The notes: generated by a model not told the origin, from the sequence alone. A stretch of DNA of 32,171 bases from an uncultured Bacteroidales bacterium (GCA_903879715.1 CAIRMR010000182.1:1-32171), one strand, 5' to 3'; positions 8,539 to 17,454 are shown, counted from the first letter of the stretch. Program-made: numbers and translations.

Positions 8539-9702
8539 TTACTTTCCCGTCAGGTGCTTCTTCCTGTATTCAATCGGAGTGCATCCTTTTACCTGTTTAA
8601 ACTGGCGCGAGATATTTTTGCTGTTGTCAAAACCTGATTCGAGAGCGATCTCAAAGATGGTTTTATCTGTTTCCAGAAGCTTCTGGGCAAATTTCTGGAT
8701 TTGCAGGTTGTAGATGTATTTATAAACGCCGGTTCCGGTGGTTTCCTGGAAGCGTTTTTCAAGAGCCCGGCGCGAAAGCGGAACCTGTTTCAATATATCG
8801 GCTACGTTTATACGGTTATCAATATTCTGATGAATAAATTTAAGCGCTTTGGCAATATACTTGTCGTTTGCCGAAGCAATATCCGTAGATTGCCGGGTAA
8901 TTACCTGGGTAGGTTTTACAAGGATATCGTATTTTTCAGTTACCTGTTTTGTGATTAAAAGATCCATTAAGCGGGCGGCTTCGTAACCGCCTTTTTCCGT
9001 ATCCAGCTCGATGCTTGATAAAGGAGGGTCGGATAAATTGCAGGTCATCTTATCATTATCAACGCCCAAAACTGCAATTTCTTCCGGTATCTGGATTTTG
9101 GCGTGTTTGCACGCTTCGGTAATATGCTGGCCACGTTCGTCGTCGCAGGCCATAATTGCGATTGGTTTTGGCAACGACTGAAGCCACTGGCTCAGGGCCG
9201 AAGGTTTATAATGCCACAACTCCCGCGAAGGAGCCTGGTCATTGTCAAAATAATGAACTTCGAAACCCAGCGGATTCAGGTGATTGGCAAAGCCTTGCGC
9301 CCGCTCGCGCGACCAGACTATATTTTTAAAACCATAAAAGGCAAAATTCCGGAATCCTTTCGCAAGGAAATACTCAGCACCAATTTTCCCGGCTTCAAAA
9401 TACCCGCCTGTAATATTCGGAATTTCCGAAAAACGCTCCTTGAAATCTTCAACAATCAGGTGAATACCGGCATCAAGTACCTTTTTTACATCCAGGTTAT
9501 TATACAGCTGGGCTATAATTCCGTCGGCTTCCCACTCTCTGGCAAAATCCACGATGCCTTCCATACCAAGGGTTTCGCGGTAAAAAAGGGGCATGCGGCA
9601 GAATATCCAGGGACCATGTTCCTTGGAATATTTTACGATACCTTTCATCAGGTTCTGACCGTATTCTTCTGAAATATCGATCAGGAGGATAATTTTATGC
9701 AT
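8539..9702 (-). CDS. XylR-type transcriptional regulator (sugar-binding domain plus AraC HTH)
   Basis: This 387-residue protein has the E. coli XylR layout: a LacI/periplasmic-binding-protein-like effector domain (about 1-270, with GIVDFAREWEADGIIAQ, GAEYFLAKGFRNFAFYG, IAIMACDDERGQHITEACK and IPEEIAVLGVDND) followed by an AraC helix-turn-helix domain (about 283-383, with INVADILKQVPLSRRALEKRF and IFEIALESGFDNSKNISRQFK). It would bind a sugar ligand in the cytoplasm and activate transcription. It is the last gene of the ROK-GH2-SGNH-permease run, 73 bp after the permease. The three 21-bp-period operators at 8200-8264, 15432-15496 and 17455-17519 are its likely targets. Domain assignment is secure; ligand and regulon are inferred. 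Confidence 0.92.
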   Translation of the reverse strand: MHKIILLIDISEEYGQNLMKGIVKYSKEHGPWIFCRMPLFYRETLGMEGIVDFAREWEADGIIAQLYNNLDVKKVLDAGIHLIVEDFKERFSEIPNITGGYFEAGKIGAEYFLAKGFRNFAFYGFKNIVWSRERAQGFANHLNPLGFEVHYFDNDQAPSRELWHYKPSALSQWLQSLPKPIAIMACDDERGQHITEACKHAKIQIPEEIAVLGVDNDKMTCNLSDPPLSSIELDTEKGGYEAARLMDLLITKQVTEKYDILVKPTQVITRQSTDIASANDKYIAKALKFIHQNIDNRINVADILKQVPLSRRALEKRFQETTGTGVYKYIYNLQIQKFAQKLLETDKTIFEIALESGFDNSKNISRQFKQVKGCTPIEYRKKHLTGK

Positions 9703-9775
9703 TCTGTTTTTAGCTGGAAGCCAACTGCTAAATTAACTCAAAATTGTCGTAAAGGGAAGAATCACCTGGCTAACC

Positions 9776-11005
9776 CTAAAAAGTTTTATTGGTAATAAGC
9801 GGTTTTGCCCAGATACCGACACTAAAAATATATCCCAATGTGGCAAAAAGCAACAGCATTGAGAACCTAAGTCCGACAAACTCACCAATACCTCCAATGA
9901 TCAGGGGAACCACGGCGCCGCCTAAAATTGCTGTACATAATATTCCCGAAAAAGATCCGTGGTGAGCCGGAACCGAATTCAGCGCAAGCGAGAAAATAAC
10001 CGACCACATTACTGAAAGGAAAAATCCGGTAATCGGGAAAGCATATATGGAAACAACTGCGGGACCAAACAAGGCAAAAGCAAGTGAAATAATAGCCCCG
10101 GTAGTAAAAGTAATCAGTACTTTACGGCTGTCAATAAGTTTCAGTAACAGCAGTCCGAGTAAACAGCCAACAGTAAGCAATCCCCAGAAATATGAAATAA
10201 CGTCAGCTCCTGTAGTGGCCGGATCGGTGCCATGATAGGTTTGCAGAAATTTGGAAGTCCAGTTGGCGATTCCCTGCTCGGTACCAACGTAAGCGAATAT
10301 CCCGATAAAGAATAAAATTACCTGTTTGTTATGAAGCAGTTCCCTGAAAGCCTGTCCGGTTTCAATTTTTTCGTCTTCCTGCAATTCAACTTTCGGGAAT
10401 TTAACAATCCGGATTATAACAATAATGGCCAGGACTACCAACGCAAAAACCCAGTACAACGAGGCCCATTCAAGATTGGCCGGAACAATAGGATTGAGCA
10501 GACGAATAAAGAATGAAGTATTGCCGGTATGTACATTATGCACCAGGTAACTGTATAACTGAGGACTCAGAAAAGATGCCAGTCCAAATACCAGCTGCGC
10601 CAGAACCGAATAAAAGGCAAAATTTTCGCCCCCTCCCGAATGACGTAATAACGGGTTAATGGCAACCTGTAACATCGCCATACCAATTCCAATGATAAAA
10701 AGAGATGGCAGTGCAACTGAGAATCTTGGAAATAGCGCAAACAAAATCGCTCCAACGAACGCCAGTACGAAAGCAGAAATCATCACAGTTTTTTCTGAAT
10801 ATTTTTCAATCAGCAGACCTGCCGGCACCGACATAATTCCGTAAGCAATAAAAAATGAGAATGGTAAAAAGCCGGCTAATCCTATACCAAGACTGAAACT
10901 TTTTATAATATCAGGAATGATAGGCCCGAGAATATTGGTAAGAAATGAGATCACGAAGAAAATAAGCATGATAAGCATGATCATTACGGGGCTTTTTGTC
11001 TTCAT
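9776..11005 (-). CDS. Sugar MFS transporter, FucP/NagP (FHS) family
   Basis: This 409-residue, roughly 12-helix inner-membrane permease belongs to the fucose:H+ symporter family, which includes FucP and the Bacteroidota GlcNAc permease NagP. Family-type segments are FLTNILGPIIPDIIKSF in helix 1, FSFFIAYGIMSVPAGLLIEK in helix 2, a long first half with MLQVAINPLL, and the C-terminal GSFSGILCTAILGGAVVPLIIGGIGE. It would bring released monosaccharide from periplasm to cytoplasm. It follows the SGNH hydrolase by 113 bp and precedes the regulator by 73 bp, with no operator of its own, so it probably belongs to the ROK-promoter transcript. GlcNAc or GlcN as substrate is inferred from the neighbouring enzymes. 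Confidence 0.88.
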   Translation of the reverse strand: MKTKSPVMIMLIMLIFFVISFLTNILGPIIPDIIKSFSLGIGLAGFLPFSFFIAYGIMSVPAGLLIEKYSEKTVMISAFVLAFVGAILFALFPRFSVALPSLFIIGIGMAMLQVAINPLLRHSGGGENFAFYSVLAQLVFGLASFLSPQLYSYLVHNVHTGNTSFFIRLLNPIVPANLEWASLYWVFALVVLAIIVIIRIVKFPKVELQEDEKIETGQAFRELLHNKQVILFFIGIFAYVGTEQGIANWTSKFLQTYHGTDPATTGADVISYFWGLLTVGCLLGLLLLKLIDSRKVLITFTTGAIISLAFALFGPAVVSIYAFPITGFFLSVMWSVIFSLALNSVPAHHGSFSGILCTAILGGAVVPLIIGGIGEFVGLRFSMLLLFATLGYIFSVGIWAKPLITNKTF

Positions 11006-11118
11006 GTTAGTTGAGTTTTAATTTGAATCAGATTTAATTTTCGAATTGTTGGTTTTTACTTTTTGTGAAATTACAATTAAGTCCTGTTCAGCAGATTTAA
11101 CTTCATGTTGATCCGTAA

Positions 11119-11781
11119 TTATTTGTCCAGGTATGGCTGAATTATCGTTTTCCAAATGGCATACCCTTTCGGATTCATATGAAGATTATCCTCCAGGAAA
11201 AGTTCATCCCGGTAATTTCCCTGAGCATCCAGCATCCGGTGATACACATCGATAAATCCGGCGTTCTTTTCCTTTTTCAGGAATCTGGCAATTTCCTTAT
11301 TCGTTTCGATCACTTTATCTTTGATATTCAGTCGTTTTGGACTTGCCTTAATGGATATATAATCAATTTCTGCATCTGGCAGATTCAACCGGATAATCCC
11401 ATACAAGGTTTTGAAACGTTTTACAACCTCTGCCGGAGTCACAGTATCGGAATAGGCCAGGTCATTTTCGCCGCAATAAATTAACACCTGCTTTGGTTGA
11501 TAAGGAATAATTATATCATAGGAATAGCGTATCAGGTCCAACAGGGTTGAAGCCCCAAATGCCCGGTTAACTATCGGATAGCCCGGGAAATATTCATTAA
11601 CATCTTTCCACTTTGTAAACGAAGAACTTCCGATAAACAGGATTGGATGTGCCGGAGCAGGATGTACGGAATCCAGTTTTTTGAAGGCCACAATGTCGTT
11701 CCAGAAAGGTGGCGCTGTTTGCGCAAAACCTGCTGATAGTATTGCTAAATATAGAATGGATGATAAAATAACCTTCTTCAT
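11119..11781 (-). CDS. Secreted SGNH/GDSL-type hydrolase (esterase or deacetylase)
   Basis: This 220-residue protein has a signal peptide (about 1-20, ending GFAQ) and a complete SGNH fold signature: block I LFIGSSSFTKW with nucleophile Ser53, Gly76 in RAFGAST, Asn106 in GENDL, and Asp198-x-x-His201 in LEDNLHMNPKGY. Family members with FIGSSS-type block I are acyl or acetyl esterases, many acting on carbohydrates. It is 10 bp downstream of the GH2 gene, so translation is probably coupled to it. In this locus it may remove O-acetyl or other acyl groups from the glycan. N-deacetylation is possible but not typical of the family. Confidence 0.85.
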   Translation of the reverse strand: MKKVILSSILYLAILSAGFAQTAPPFWNDIVAFKKLDSVHPAPAHPILFIGSSSFTKWKDVNEYFPGYPIVNRAFGASTLLDLIRYSYDIIIPYQPKQVLIYCGENDLAYSDTVTPAEVVKRFKTLYGIIRLNLPDAEIDYISIKASPKRLNIKDKVIETNKEIARFLKKEKNAGFIDVYHRMLDAQGNYRDELFLEDNLHMNPKGYAIWKTIIQPYLDK

Positions 11782-11791
11782 AAGTACTTCC

Positions 11792-14419
11792 CTATTTTAC
11801 TGATATTTTCTGGTACGCCACATTCCATCCGGAAAGTATTAATTCGGGTTTAATTCCTTTAAGTGCAGCTTTTGGAACGGAACACTTTATATCCCTTTTC
11901 TCGCCAGGTAACAAGCTGAAATAATTATCGTCCCAGAAAACAGGGCTTATAACTCCTCCATATTCATCCGTTAAAATGAGCGTGTTAAAAAATGCAATCT
12001 TACCTGTTGGATTTGAGAGGTGAGTTTGAATCAGTACATCTGAATCCTTTTCCGTTAATTCATAATTCATTTTTACAACAGATACCGGCATTTTTCCTAA
12101 TGACGTGAAATCAGTGTAAGATTTCATTGGCGTATATGCCCAGGTGGTTTTATCCCACTCCAGTTCATCGGGTTTGTCCGAAAGCCAGTAAAAATTTCCG
12201 GCAACACGGCTTCCGTTCGGATTCTTTAATTTCAGATCAATAAATATAGTTCCTTTGTACGTATCAAGCTGTAAGATTTTTACCGATGAGTTTGGCGGGA
12301 CATTAATATTGATTTCCTTGTTAGACAATAAATCTGAATTCACATCTGTTACATTTAGCACTGCTACCAAGTTAGTAACATCCTGCCGGCAATCATTTAC
12401 AGCGTAAACCGAATTATTTGCATAGTTATAAATCAGCTGAACCGGCTGACAGGCATTTCGTGCTGCATAATACGCGGCTGTTGGTTTCAGGTAATAATCA
12501 TACAATTGCCAGTACATCGAAGGCCATGCTGAATTTAACATCCACTGAATGATACCTGTGGTTTTGGGGATGTTTACACGGAAAGCTTCAAACATGGCTC
12601 TCATGGCTTCGTAACTCTGTGCATCTGATTTCAGAAGATAGTCTTCCAAATTAGCAGGTTTTCCATACCGCCCGTCCAAGGCATTATTAAAAACATCCAT
12701 TTTATTGAATGCCTCTTTGGAATGTGTACAGTGGTAATTCCAGAGTTGGTTGGGAGGCCAGAGTTTATCAGCCGGAAGCATTTTTTTCAACGATTCAAGT
12801 ATCGGAACCTGGGGGCCCGGACCTGTTTCGGTGTTAAATCCGAATGCACCGCCGTTTATCGTGTCGGTATACCAGTAATTGGGCGAAACATATTCGTAAG
12901 GGCCGTTCATTTTTACGCCGCTCGGGCCGCTGATTTTACATACCCTTGTGCCTGCAGTTGACAGATAAGGCCTGTTATCAAGGCTTTTAAACAGTTCGGC
13001 GTATTTAATTTCAAGTTCCGGTTTCGGGCATTTATCGCTTCCAACCATCCAAACGAAAATGCCTGGATGGTTTCGTAACCAAAGAATCTGGTCGCGGAAC
13101 GAATTGGTTATCAAAGTCATTTCCTGTTCTGTCTGAATTCCGCCAAATTCATCGCAGGGTTTTCCCAGGTATTCGTCCCATTCCCACTGGCAACTCCAGC
13201 CAACCATTGAAAGGATGCCATATTTGTCGCACAGATCATAAATATCCTCAGTGTTTCCCCAGATGCTTTCGAGGCGGATGGTATTCAGATTCATGTGCTT
13301 TACGTATTGTATCTGGGTTTCAATGCTTTCAATACTGTCGCGTAAAAAAATATCATCAGTCCAGCCGGCGCCTTTTATCAGTACTTCCTTGCCATTCAGT
13401 TTAAACCCTTTGTGTCCGGCAGCATTGGTGTACATTTCAATTTCCCTGATGCCGAAACTTATCTTTTCAGCATCGGAAACCTGATCTTTTATTTCAAAGC
13501 GGAGATCAAGCTGGTACAACTCAGGCAAACCCAGGTTATTACACCACCAAAGACGTGGATTTTTCAGTTTTAATGCCGGTATCTGTTCTGGCGTCAGCGT
13601 TAAATCAATAGTTTGGCCCGGATTTATTGTGAAAGGGTATTCAAATTCCAGGTTCTCAATTTTCCCTTTCAGTACTCCGCTTACAGGTTTTTTATTCTTG
13701 TTTTTCAGACTGGTTTTTATTGTCAGTGAAGCCTCATCAAGAGTAACTGTATTTACTTTTGATTCTACATAGGTGTTGTTGATACTTACATCGCCGGCGA
13801 TTTTTAGATACACTTCGCGCCAGATTCCCATATTTTCATCGGCTGGCTTTGGATTCCAGTCGACAAATCCAATATTGAAATCACCAGGCTGAGCCCGGAA
13901 AATTTCAACAGCCAGTATATTGTTTTTCTTTTTAAGGAAATCAGTGATATCAAATTCAAACCTGCGGAATGTTCCGTAAACGCTGTCGCGCGAAGCAATC
14001 AGCTTGCCGTTCAGCCAGATGTTGGCGTAGTAATTAATTCCATCAAAATGAAGGGTAATATGCTGGCCTTTTTTTAGTTGGGGAATTTCAAATTGCCTGA
14101 TGTACCACCACGAATCATCAAATTGTTTCTTATCGATATTTTTATAATTATCCCCGATAAAAATGTCTTTATACTGCCCGTTTCGGGTAAGTACTCCCAT
14201 TGCTGTTGAAGGAACGGACGTTTGTAACCAGTCCGATGCAACGATTTCTTTTGTAGATAATTCCGGCCCTTTCAGATTTATTTTACCCGATGGCTGAACG
14301 AACCAGTTTTCTTTTAGAAGTAATTTCCCTGAATTGTCGTTTGATGTTTGAGCAAACAAACCTGTGGGTAGCAGCAGGGTTGATATAATGCCGATGGTTA
14401 GCAGCAATTCTTTTAACAT
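11792..14419 (-). CDS. GH2 glycoside hydrolase resembling exo-beta-D-glucosaminidase
   Basis: This 875-residue secreted enzyme has a signal peptide (about 1-23, ending LFAQ). It is followed by the GH2 sugar-binding domain (about 35-210), a beta-sandwich (about 215-330), the TIM barrel (about 335-660) and C-terminal beta domains. In the barrel the acid/base position is Asp462 (VWMVGSDKCPKPELE) rather than the Glu of the usual GH2 NE motif, and the nucleophile is Glu531 (FGFNTETGPG). An Asp acid/base within GSD is the mark of GH2 exo-beta-D-glucosaminidases such as CsxA (Asp469/Glu541, similar spacing), which release GlcN from the non-reducing end of chitosan. Beta-mannosidase is the main alternative. 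It is 117 bp after the ROK gene and 10 bp before the SGNH gene. Confidence 0.85.
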   Translation of the reverse strand: MLKELLLTIGIISTLLLPTGLFAQTSNDNSGKLLLKENWFVQPSGKINLKGPELSTKEIVASDWLQTSVPSTAMGVLTRNGQYKDIFIGDNYKNIDKKQFDDSWWYIRQFEIPQLKKGQHITLHFDGINYYANIWLNGKLIASRDSVYGTFRRFEFDITDFLKKKNNILAVEIFRAQPGDFNIGFVDWNPKPADENMGIWREVYLKIAGDVSINNTYVESKVNTVTLDEASLTIKTSLKNKNKKPVSGVLKGKIENLEFEYPFTINPGQTIDLTLTPEQIPALKLKNPRLWWCNNLGLPELYQLDLRFEIKDQVSDAEKISFGIREIEMYTNAAGHKGFKLNGKEVLIKGAGWTDDIFLRDSIESIETQIQYVKHMNLNTIRLESIWGNTEDIYDLCDKYGILSMVGWSCQWEWDEYLGKPCDEFGGIQTEQEMTLITNSFRDQILWLRNHPGIFVWMVGSDKCPKPELEIKYAELFKSLDNRPYLSTAGTRVCKISGPSGVKMNGPYEYVSPNYWYTDTINGGAFGFNTETGPGPQVPILESLKKMLPADKLWPPNQLWNYHCTHSKEAFNKMDVFNNALDGRYGKPANLEDYLLKSDAQSYEAMRAMFEAFRVNIPKTTGIIQWMLNSAWPSMYWQLYDYYLKPTAAYYAARNACQPVQLIYNYANNSVYAVNDCRQDVTNLVAVLNVTDVNSDLLSNKEININVPPNSSVKILQLDTYKGTIFIDLKLKNPNGSRVAGNFYWLSDKPDELEWDKTTWAYTPMKSYTDFTSLGKMPVSVVKMNYELTEKDSDVLIQTHLSNPTGKIAFFNTLILTDEYGGVISPVFWDDNYFSLLPGEKRDIKCSVPKAALKGIKPELILSGWNVAYQKISVK

Positions 14420-14531
14420 GGCCTGAACTTTTAAGTTTACAGTTTGAAGCTTTATCGGATAATGAAATGAATGAGGATGATTTTGGGGATGCAGATTGTT
14501 AAGATGGTTGAGGATTCAACTTCCTGAATTA

Positions 14532-14539
14532 CAAATCTA
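14532..14539 (-). promoter_or_regulatory. Possible internal -7 element before the GH2 gene
   Basis: The minus strand reads TAGATTTG, a full TAnnTTTG match, overlapping the ROK stop codon by three bases and about 113 nt before the GH2 start. No 21-bp-period operator accompanies it, so it may be chance or a weak constitutive internal promoter. Confidence 0.3.
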
Positions 14540-15370
14540 ATCATTATTAACCAAAGCAGCGGCCCCGAGAAGAGCTATATTATCTGCTTGTGACCTTAGG
14601 ATTTGCAGTTTTTTAATGGTTTCGGGAAATTGAAAATCGCTCAGTGATTCATGCATCGATTCTTTGAAAAAAGTGAATGCTTTGGCAATCGAACCTCCAA
14701 GCACAATGGCTTCCGGATCATAGGTATAAACAACAGCTTTTAACACATTCCCCAGGTGAGTTCCATATTCCTTCCACAATTGCAACGCCTTTTGTGATCC
14801 TTGCAACGCCTCATTATGCGCATCTAATGCCGTAATTGAATTTATGGTTTCAAAAAAAGTACTGCTGGTATAAAACTCAAAGTTATTGTCGAGGTAAGGT
14901 AATGAGCCTATTTCGCCTGCACCGCAATTATTTCCTGAATACAGCGTATTATTTATGATGATTCCGGCTCCCAGTCCTGTGCCAAGCGCTATTGCCACAA
15001 ACGAAGAAAAAGATTTCGCCTGCCCGTAACGATGTTCGCCTAGCGCAAAACAGTTTACATCGTTGTTGATGCTAACAGGAATATTAAATTCTGTTTCCAG
15101 GATTTTTTTGAGTTCAACTTTTTGCCAGGAAGGTATATTTACTACATCGTAAACAATTCCGTTTTCGATATCTACAACAGATGGAACTCCAATACCAATT
15201 CCTTTAACTTCGGGCCTGATTAACGGGGCGATAACAGAAATCAGCTGCGAAATTGTTTTCCGGAGCGATTCCTTATCAGTCAGTAAAACCTGTTTCACCA
15301 ACGTCAGCACACCATCCTCAATTAATCCGGCCCTGATATTTGTGCCTCCTAAATCAACACCGATATACAT
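14537..15370 (-). CDS. ROK-family sugar kinase lacking the zinc motif
   Basis: This 277-residue protein starts with the ROK phosphate motif VDLGGTNIRAGL and has the catalytic Asp104 in INNDVNCFALGEHRYG and the ATP-binding ALGTGLGAGIIIN. It would phosphorylate the imported hexose, plausibly GlcNAc or GlcN here. The usual ROK zinc site (His of GH plus CxCGxxGCxE) is absent: the His position is Ser156 (GAGEIGSLPYL) and the following segment (NNFEFYTSSTFFE) has no cysteine. It is therefore a zinc-less ROK subtype. There is no N-terminal DNA-binding domain, so it is a kinase rather than a NagC/Mlc-type repressor. It is the first gene of a probable five-gene transcript from the promoter at 15432-15496. 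Confidence 0.9.
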   Translation of the reverse strand: MYIGVDLGGTNIRAGLIEDGVLTLVKQVLLTDKESLRKTISQLISVIAPLIRPEVKGIGIGVPSVVDIENGIVYDVVNIPSWQKVELKKILETEFNIPVSINNDVNCFALGEHRYGQAKSFSSFVAIALGTGLGAGIIINNTLYSGNNCGAGEIGSLPYLDNNFEFYTSSTFFETINSITALDAHNEALQGSQKALQLWKEYGTHLGNVLKAVVYTYDPEAIVLGGSIAKAFTFFKESMHESLSDFQFPETIKKLQILRSQADNIALLGAAALVNND

Positions 15371-15431
15371 CTTAATAAAGTTTTATGTAAAAGAATATGA
15401 TTCGTTTTGTATGAATTCAATGATAATAATG

Positions 15432-15496
15432 CAAAGCTATGGCACAATAGCAGTCGAAGCGTAGGAATATGCGTATTTAAAACCTCGATTTGCGCA
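15432..15496 (-). promoter_or_regulatory. ROK-operon promoter with XylR/AraC-type direct-repeat operator
   Basis: Read on the minus strand: TGCGCAAATC (15496-15487), 11 bp, TACGCATATT (15475-15466), CCTAC (15465-15461), 21 bp, TAGCTTTG (15439-15432). Period and spacing to the -7 element are identical to the copies before susC and the GH20 gene. Predicted transcription start is near 15425, giving a leader of about 55 nt. Confidence 0.78.
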
Positions 15497-15603
15497 AAAT
15501 GGTTAAGAGAGATTGGTTAAATGGAAAATGGAAAATATTTTGTGTTAAGTAACCTGGTTTTCGTGCCGGGTTCCTTGTTCCTTCCAGAGGAAATATGTGT
15601 CAT

Positions 15604-15644
15604 TCAATTATCTGACTTCAGGTTAGCTGTCTGAAAATAATTGA
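15604..15644. repeat. Inverted repeat downstream of the GH20 gene
   Basis: TCAATTAT (15604-15611) and ATAATTGA (15637-15644) form a perfect 8-bp outer stem, with an inner TCAG/CTGA pairing. It lies about 115 nt past the GH20 stop on the minus strand. No T-tract follows, so a terminator role is uncertain. Confidence 0.4.
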
Positions 15645-15659
15645 TCTTGAGAACAATAG

Positions 15660-15722
15660 AAGTAAGAACTATCGCCTTGTCGCTCCTCGCCCCATCGCCC
15701 CATCGCTCCCCGCCCTATCAGA
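15660..15722. repeat. C-rich low-complexity repeat (TCGCCCC type)
   Basis: Repeats of a unit close to ATCGCCCC / CTCGCCCC lie just past the GH20 stop codon. It is the reverse-strand form of the GGGGCGA-type stretches at 3233, 23715 and 24860. Together with the operator and inverted repeat this fills the 387-bp gap between the ROK and GH20 genes; no gene is visible there. Confidence 0.6.
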
Positions 15723-15757
15723 AGGCACAAACTTCCTAAAACAATAACCCCGACGGT

Positions 15758-17404
15758 TTAATCAGCCCAACCAGGCCTGCGATAACGTATGCTTTTTGAA
15801 TTCAGGTAATTGAAATGTGGTTTCATACGGACCTGGAATGAATACCAATCCCTGCCGGGGCTCCAGCACACTTCGGCAAGAGCCTGTAAATTCGGGAAAA
15901 CATGCTTTTCGAAAATGGCTTCTGAAGGTATTTCCTCAGTCCATACGCAGCCTTGCATTCCCTGGACTTTATTCAGAACATTTGCCGGAAACAGATCAGA
16001 GGCGTTATACTTAAACAGATTTTGCAAATTCTCATCGTTACTGGGACTCGAAAGGTAAAAGTGCGACCAGGGTGTCAGAATTATAGGATTTCCATTTGCT
16101 GCGGATCGTTCCGGGGAATCTGTAACCCAGGCACGCCAGTACATCATGGTTATTTTGCTGTCAATATTTCCGTCAATCACATCATCCCAGGCTATTACGG
16201 TTTTACCTTTTGACTGTAAGTGTTCCTGAATCTTTTTCACAAAATAATTCTGGATTTCGTTCAGGTTAGTCATCCCGTTTTCTTTCATAAAATCCTGGCA
16301 TACAGGTGCGGCGGCCCAGGTATCTTTTTCAACTTCATCGCAGCCAATATGCACGACATTTGATGGGAAAAGTTCAATTATTTCGTCCCATACTTTGTAT
16401 GAAAAATCCATAACATCGGGATTACAAGGACATATCGGGAACGAGAATTCGGTTCCCCAACCGGCTGAATCAACACACGAAAGCTGAGGATATGCACGGA
16501 TAGCAGCCGACATATGGCCCGGCATATCAATTTCGGGAATTACATCGATATAATTGGCTGAAGCGTAGGTGACAATTTCACGGATATCCTGCTTTGTATA
16601 AAATCCGCCATAAACTTTTTGCCCGTTTACTTCCTTAATAAAGCGAGGGTCGATGGTATAATTAATATCTGATTTGGCTAATTCCATACAGGTGGAATCC
16701 ATACTGTTAAAGCTGCGCCAGGCGCCAATCTGGGTAAGTAAAGGAAACTGATCAATTTCTACACGCCAGCCCTGGTCGTCAGTCAGGTGGAGCTGAAGTT
16801 TGCTGAATTTGTAATAAGCCAGCCAGTCAATAAGCTTTAAAATATACTCTTTGGTAAAAAAATGCCGCGAAACATCAAGGTGGAATCCGCGCCAGGCATA
16901 TTTAGGCTGATCTTTTATAGTCATCAGGCGGAGGTTGAAGGATTCTGCCTTCTGATCCGAAGCGGAATTCCAAATCATCTGCCTCATGGATTGTGCCGCA
17001 TAAAATGCACCTGCCGGACTTTGAGCCTTTATCACAACTCCTTTTGCGGTGATTGCTATCTGATATGCATTTGAATCCAGCGAGTTGTCGGGAATGAACT
17101 GGATATTTGTTTTGCCATTCGGTAAACTGTTTTTAACAACTGTTGAATTCAGAGCTTGTGAAAGCGCATTTTCAACAATCAAAACAGCAGCCTGAAACTG
17201 TGAGTTGTTTACCAGCACAATATCCTTATCAATTGTAAGGCTACCTTCAGCCAGGTCAACATTGAGCGGAAGCGGAATAATTCCATGCGCATGAATCGTG
17301 GTTTGAGCCTGGGGATTCTCGCCGGTCTTTTTGCAGGAAGGAAACAGGAATATGCCTATCAGTATAAATGCAATACCAATTTTATCCACGCAGCAGGTCT
17401 TCAT
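15758..17404 (-). CDS. GH20 beta-N-acetylhexosaminidase lipoprotein
   Basis: This enzyme (548 residues from the ATG at 17404) cleaves terminal beta-GlcNAc/GalNAc by substrate-assisted catalysis. It has a lipoprotein signal, MKTCCVDKIGIAFILIGIFL then FPSC (lipobox Cys24), a GH20b domain (about 45-165) and the GH20 barrel (about 170-520) with RGFHLDVSRHF, LHLTDDQGWR, PEIDMPGH and the catalytic Asp356-Glu357 pair in HIGCDEVEKDTW. The frame is open to a TTG at 17452, but the promoter -7 element at 17455-17462 would start the transcript near 17448, so translation must begin at the ATG at 17413 or 17404. I choose 17404 for the cleaner signal peptide. It has its own operator and is probably monocistronic. 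Confidence 0.95.
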   Translation of the reverse strand: MKTCCVDKIGIAFILIGIFLFPSCKKTGENPQAQTTIHAHGIIPLPLNVDLAEGSLTIDKDIVLVNNSQFQAAVLIVENALSQALNSTVVKNSLPNGKTNIQFIPDNSLDSNAYQIAITAKGVVIKAQSPAGAFYAAQSMRQMIWNSASDQKAESFNLRLMTIKDQPKYAWRGFHLDVSRHFFTKEYILKLIDWLAYYKFSKLQLHLTDDQGWRVEIDQFPLLTQIGAWRSFNSMDSTCMELAKSDINYTIDPRFIKEVNGQKVYGGFYTKQDIREIVTYASANYIDVIPEIDMPGHMSAAIRAYPQLSCVDSAGWGTEFSFPICPCNPDVMDFSYKVWDEIIELFPSNVVHIGCDEVEKDTWAAAPVCQDFMKENGMTNLNEIQNYFVKKIQEHLQSKGKTVIAWDDVIDGNIDSKITMMYWRAWVTDSPERSAANGNPIILTPWSHFYLSSPSNDENLQNLFKYNASDLFPANVLNKVQGMQGCVWTEEIPSEAIFEKHVFPNLQALAEVCWSPGRDWYSFQVRMKPHFNYLNSKSIRYRRPGWAD

Positions 17405-17454
17405 ATATAACATATTTTCATTGATTGATTCCTGAATATTTCTGAATATCAATA

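Noticed and set aside
9103-9672. 189-residue open frame on the plus strand
   Set aside because: It is antisense to the XylR-like regulator, whose protein is clearly conserved; no recognisable product in the shadow frame.
15551-15572. AACCTGG/CCGGGTT hairpin as a terminator for the GH20 gene
   Set aside because: Seven-bp stem with a wobble and no T-tract on either strand.
17405-17452. TTG start for the GH20 protein at 17452
   Set aside because: It lies between the predicted -7 element (17455-17462) and the expected transcription start, so it would not be in the mRNA; ATG codons at 17413 and 17404 are better.
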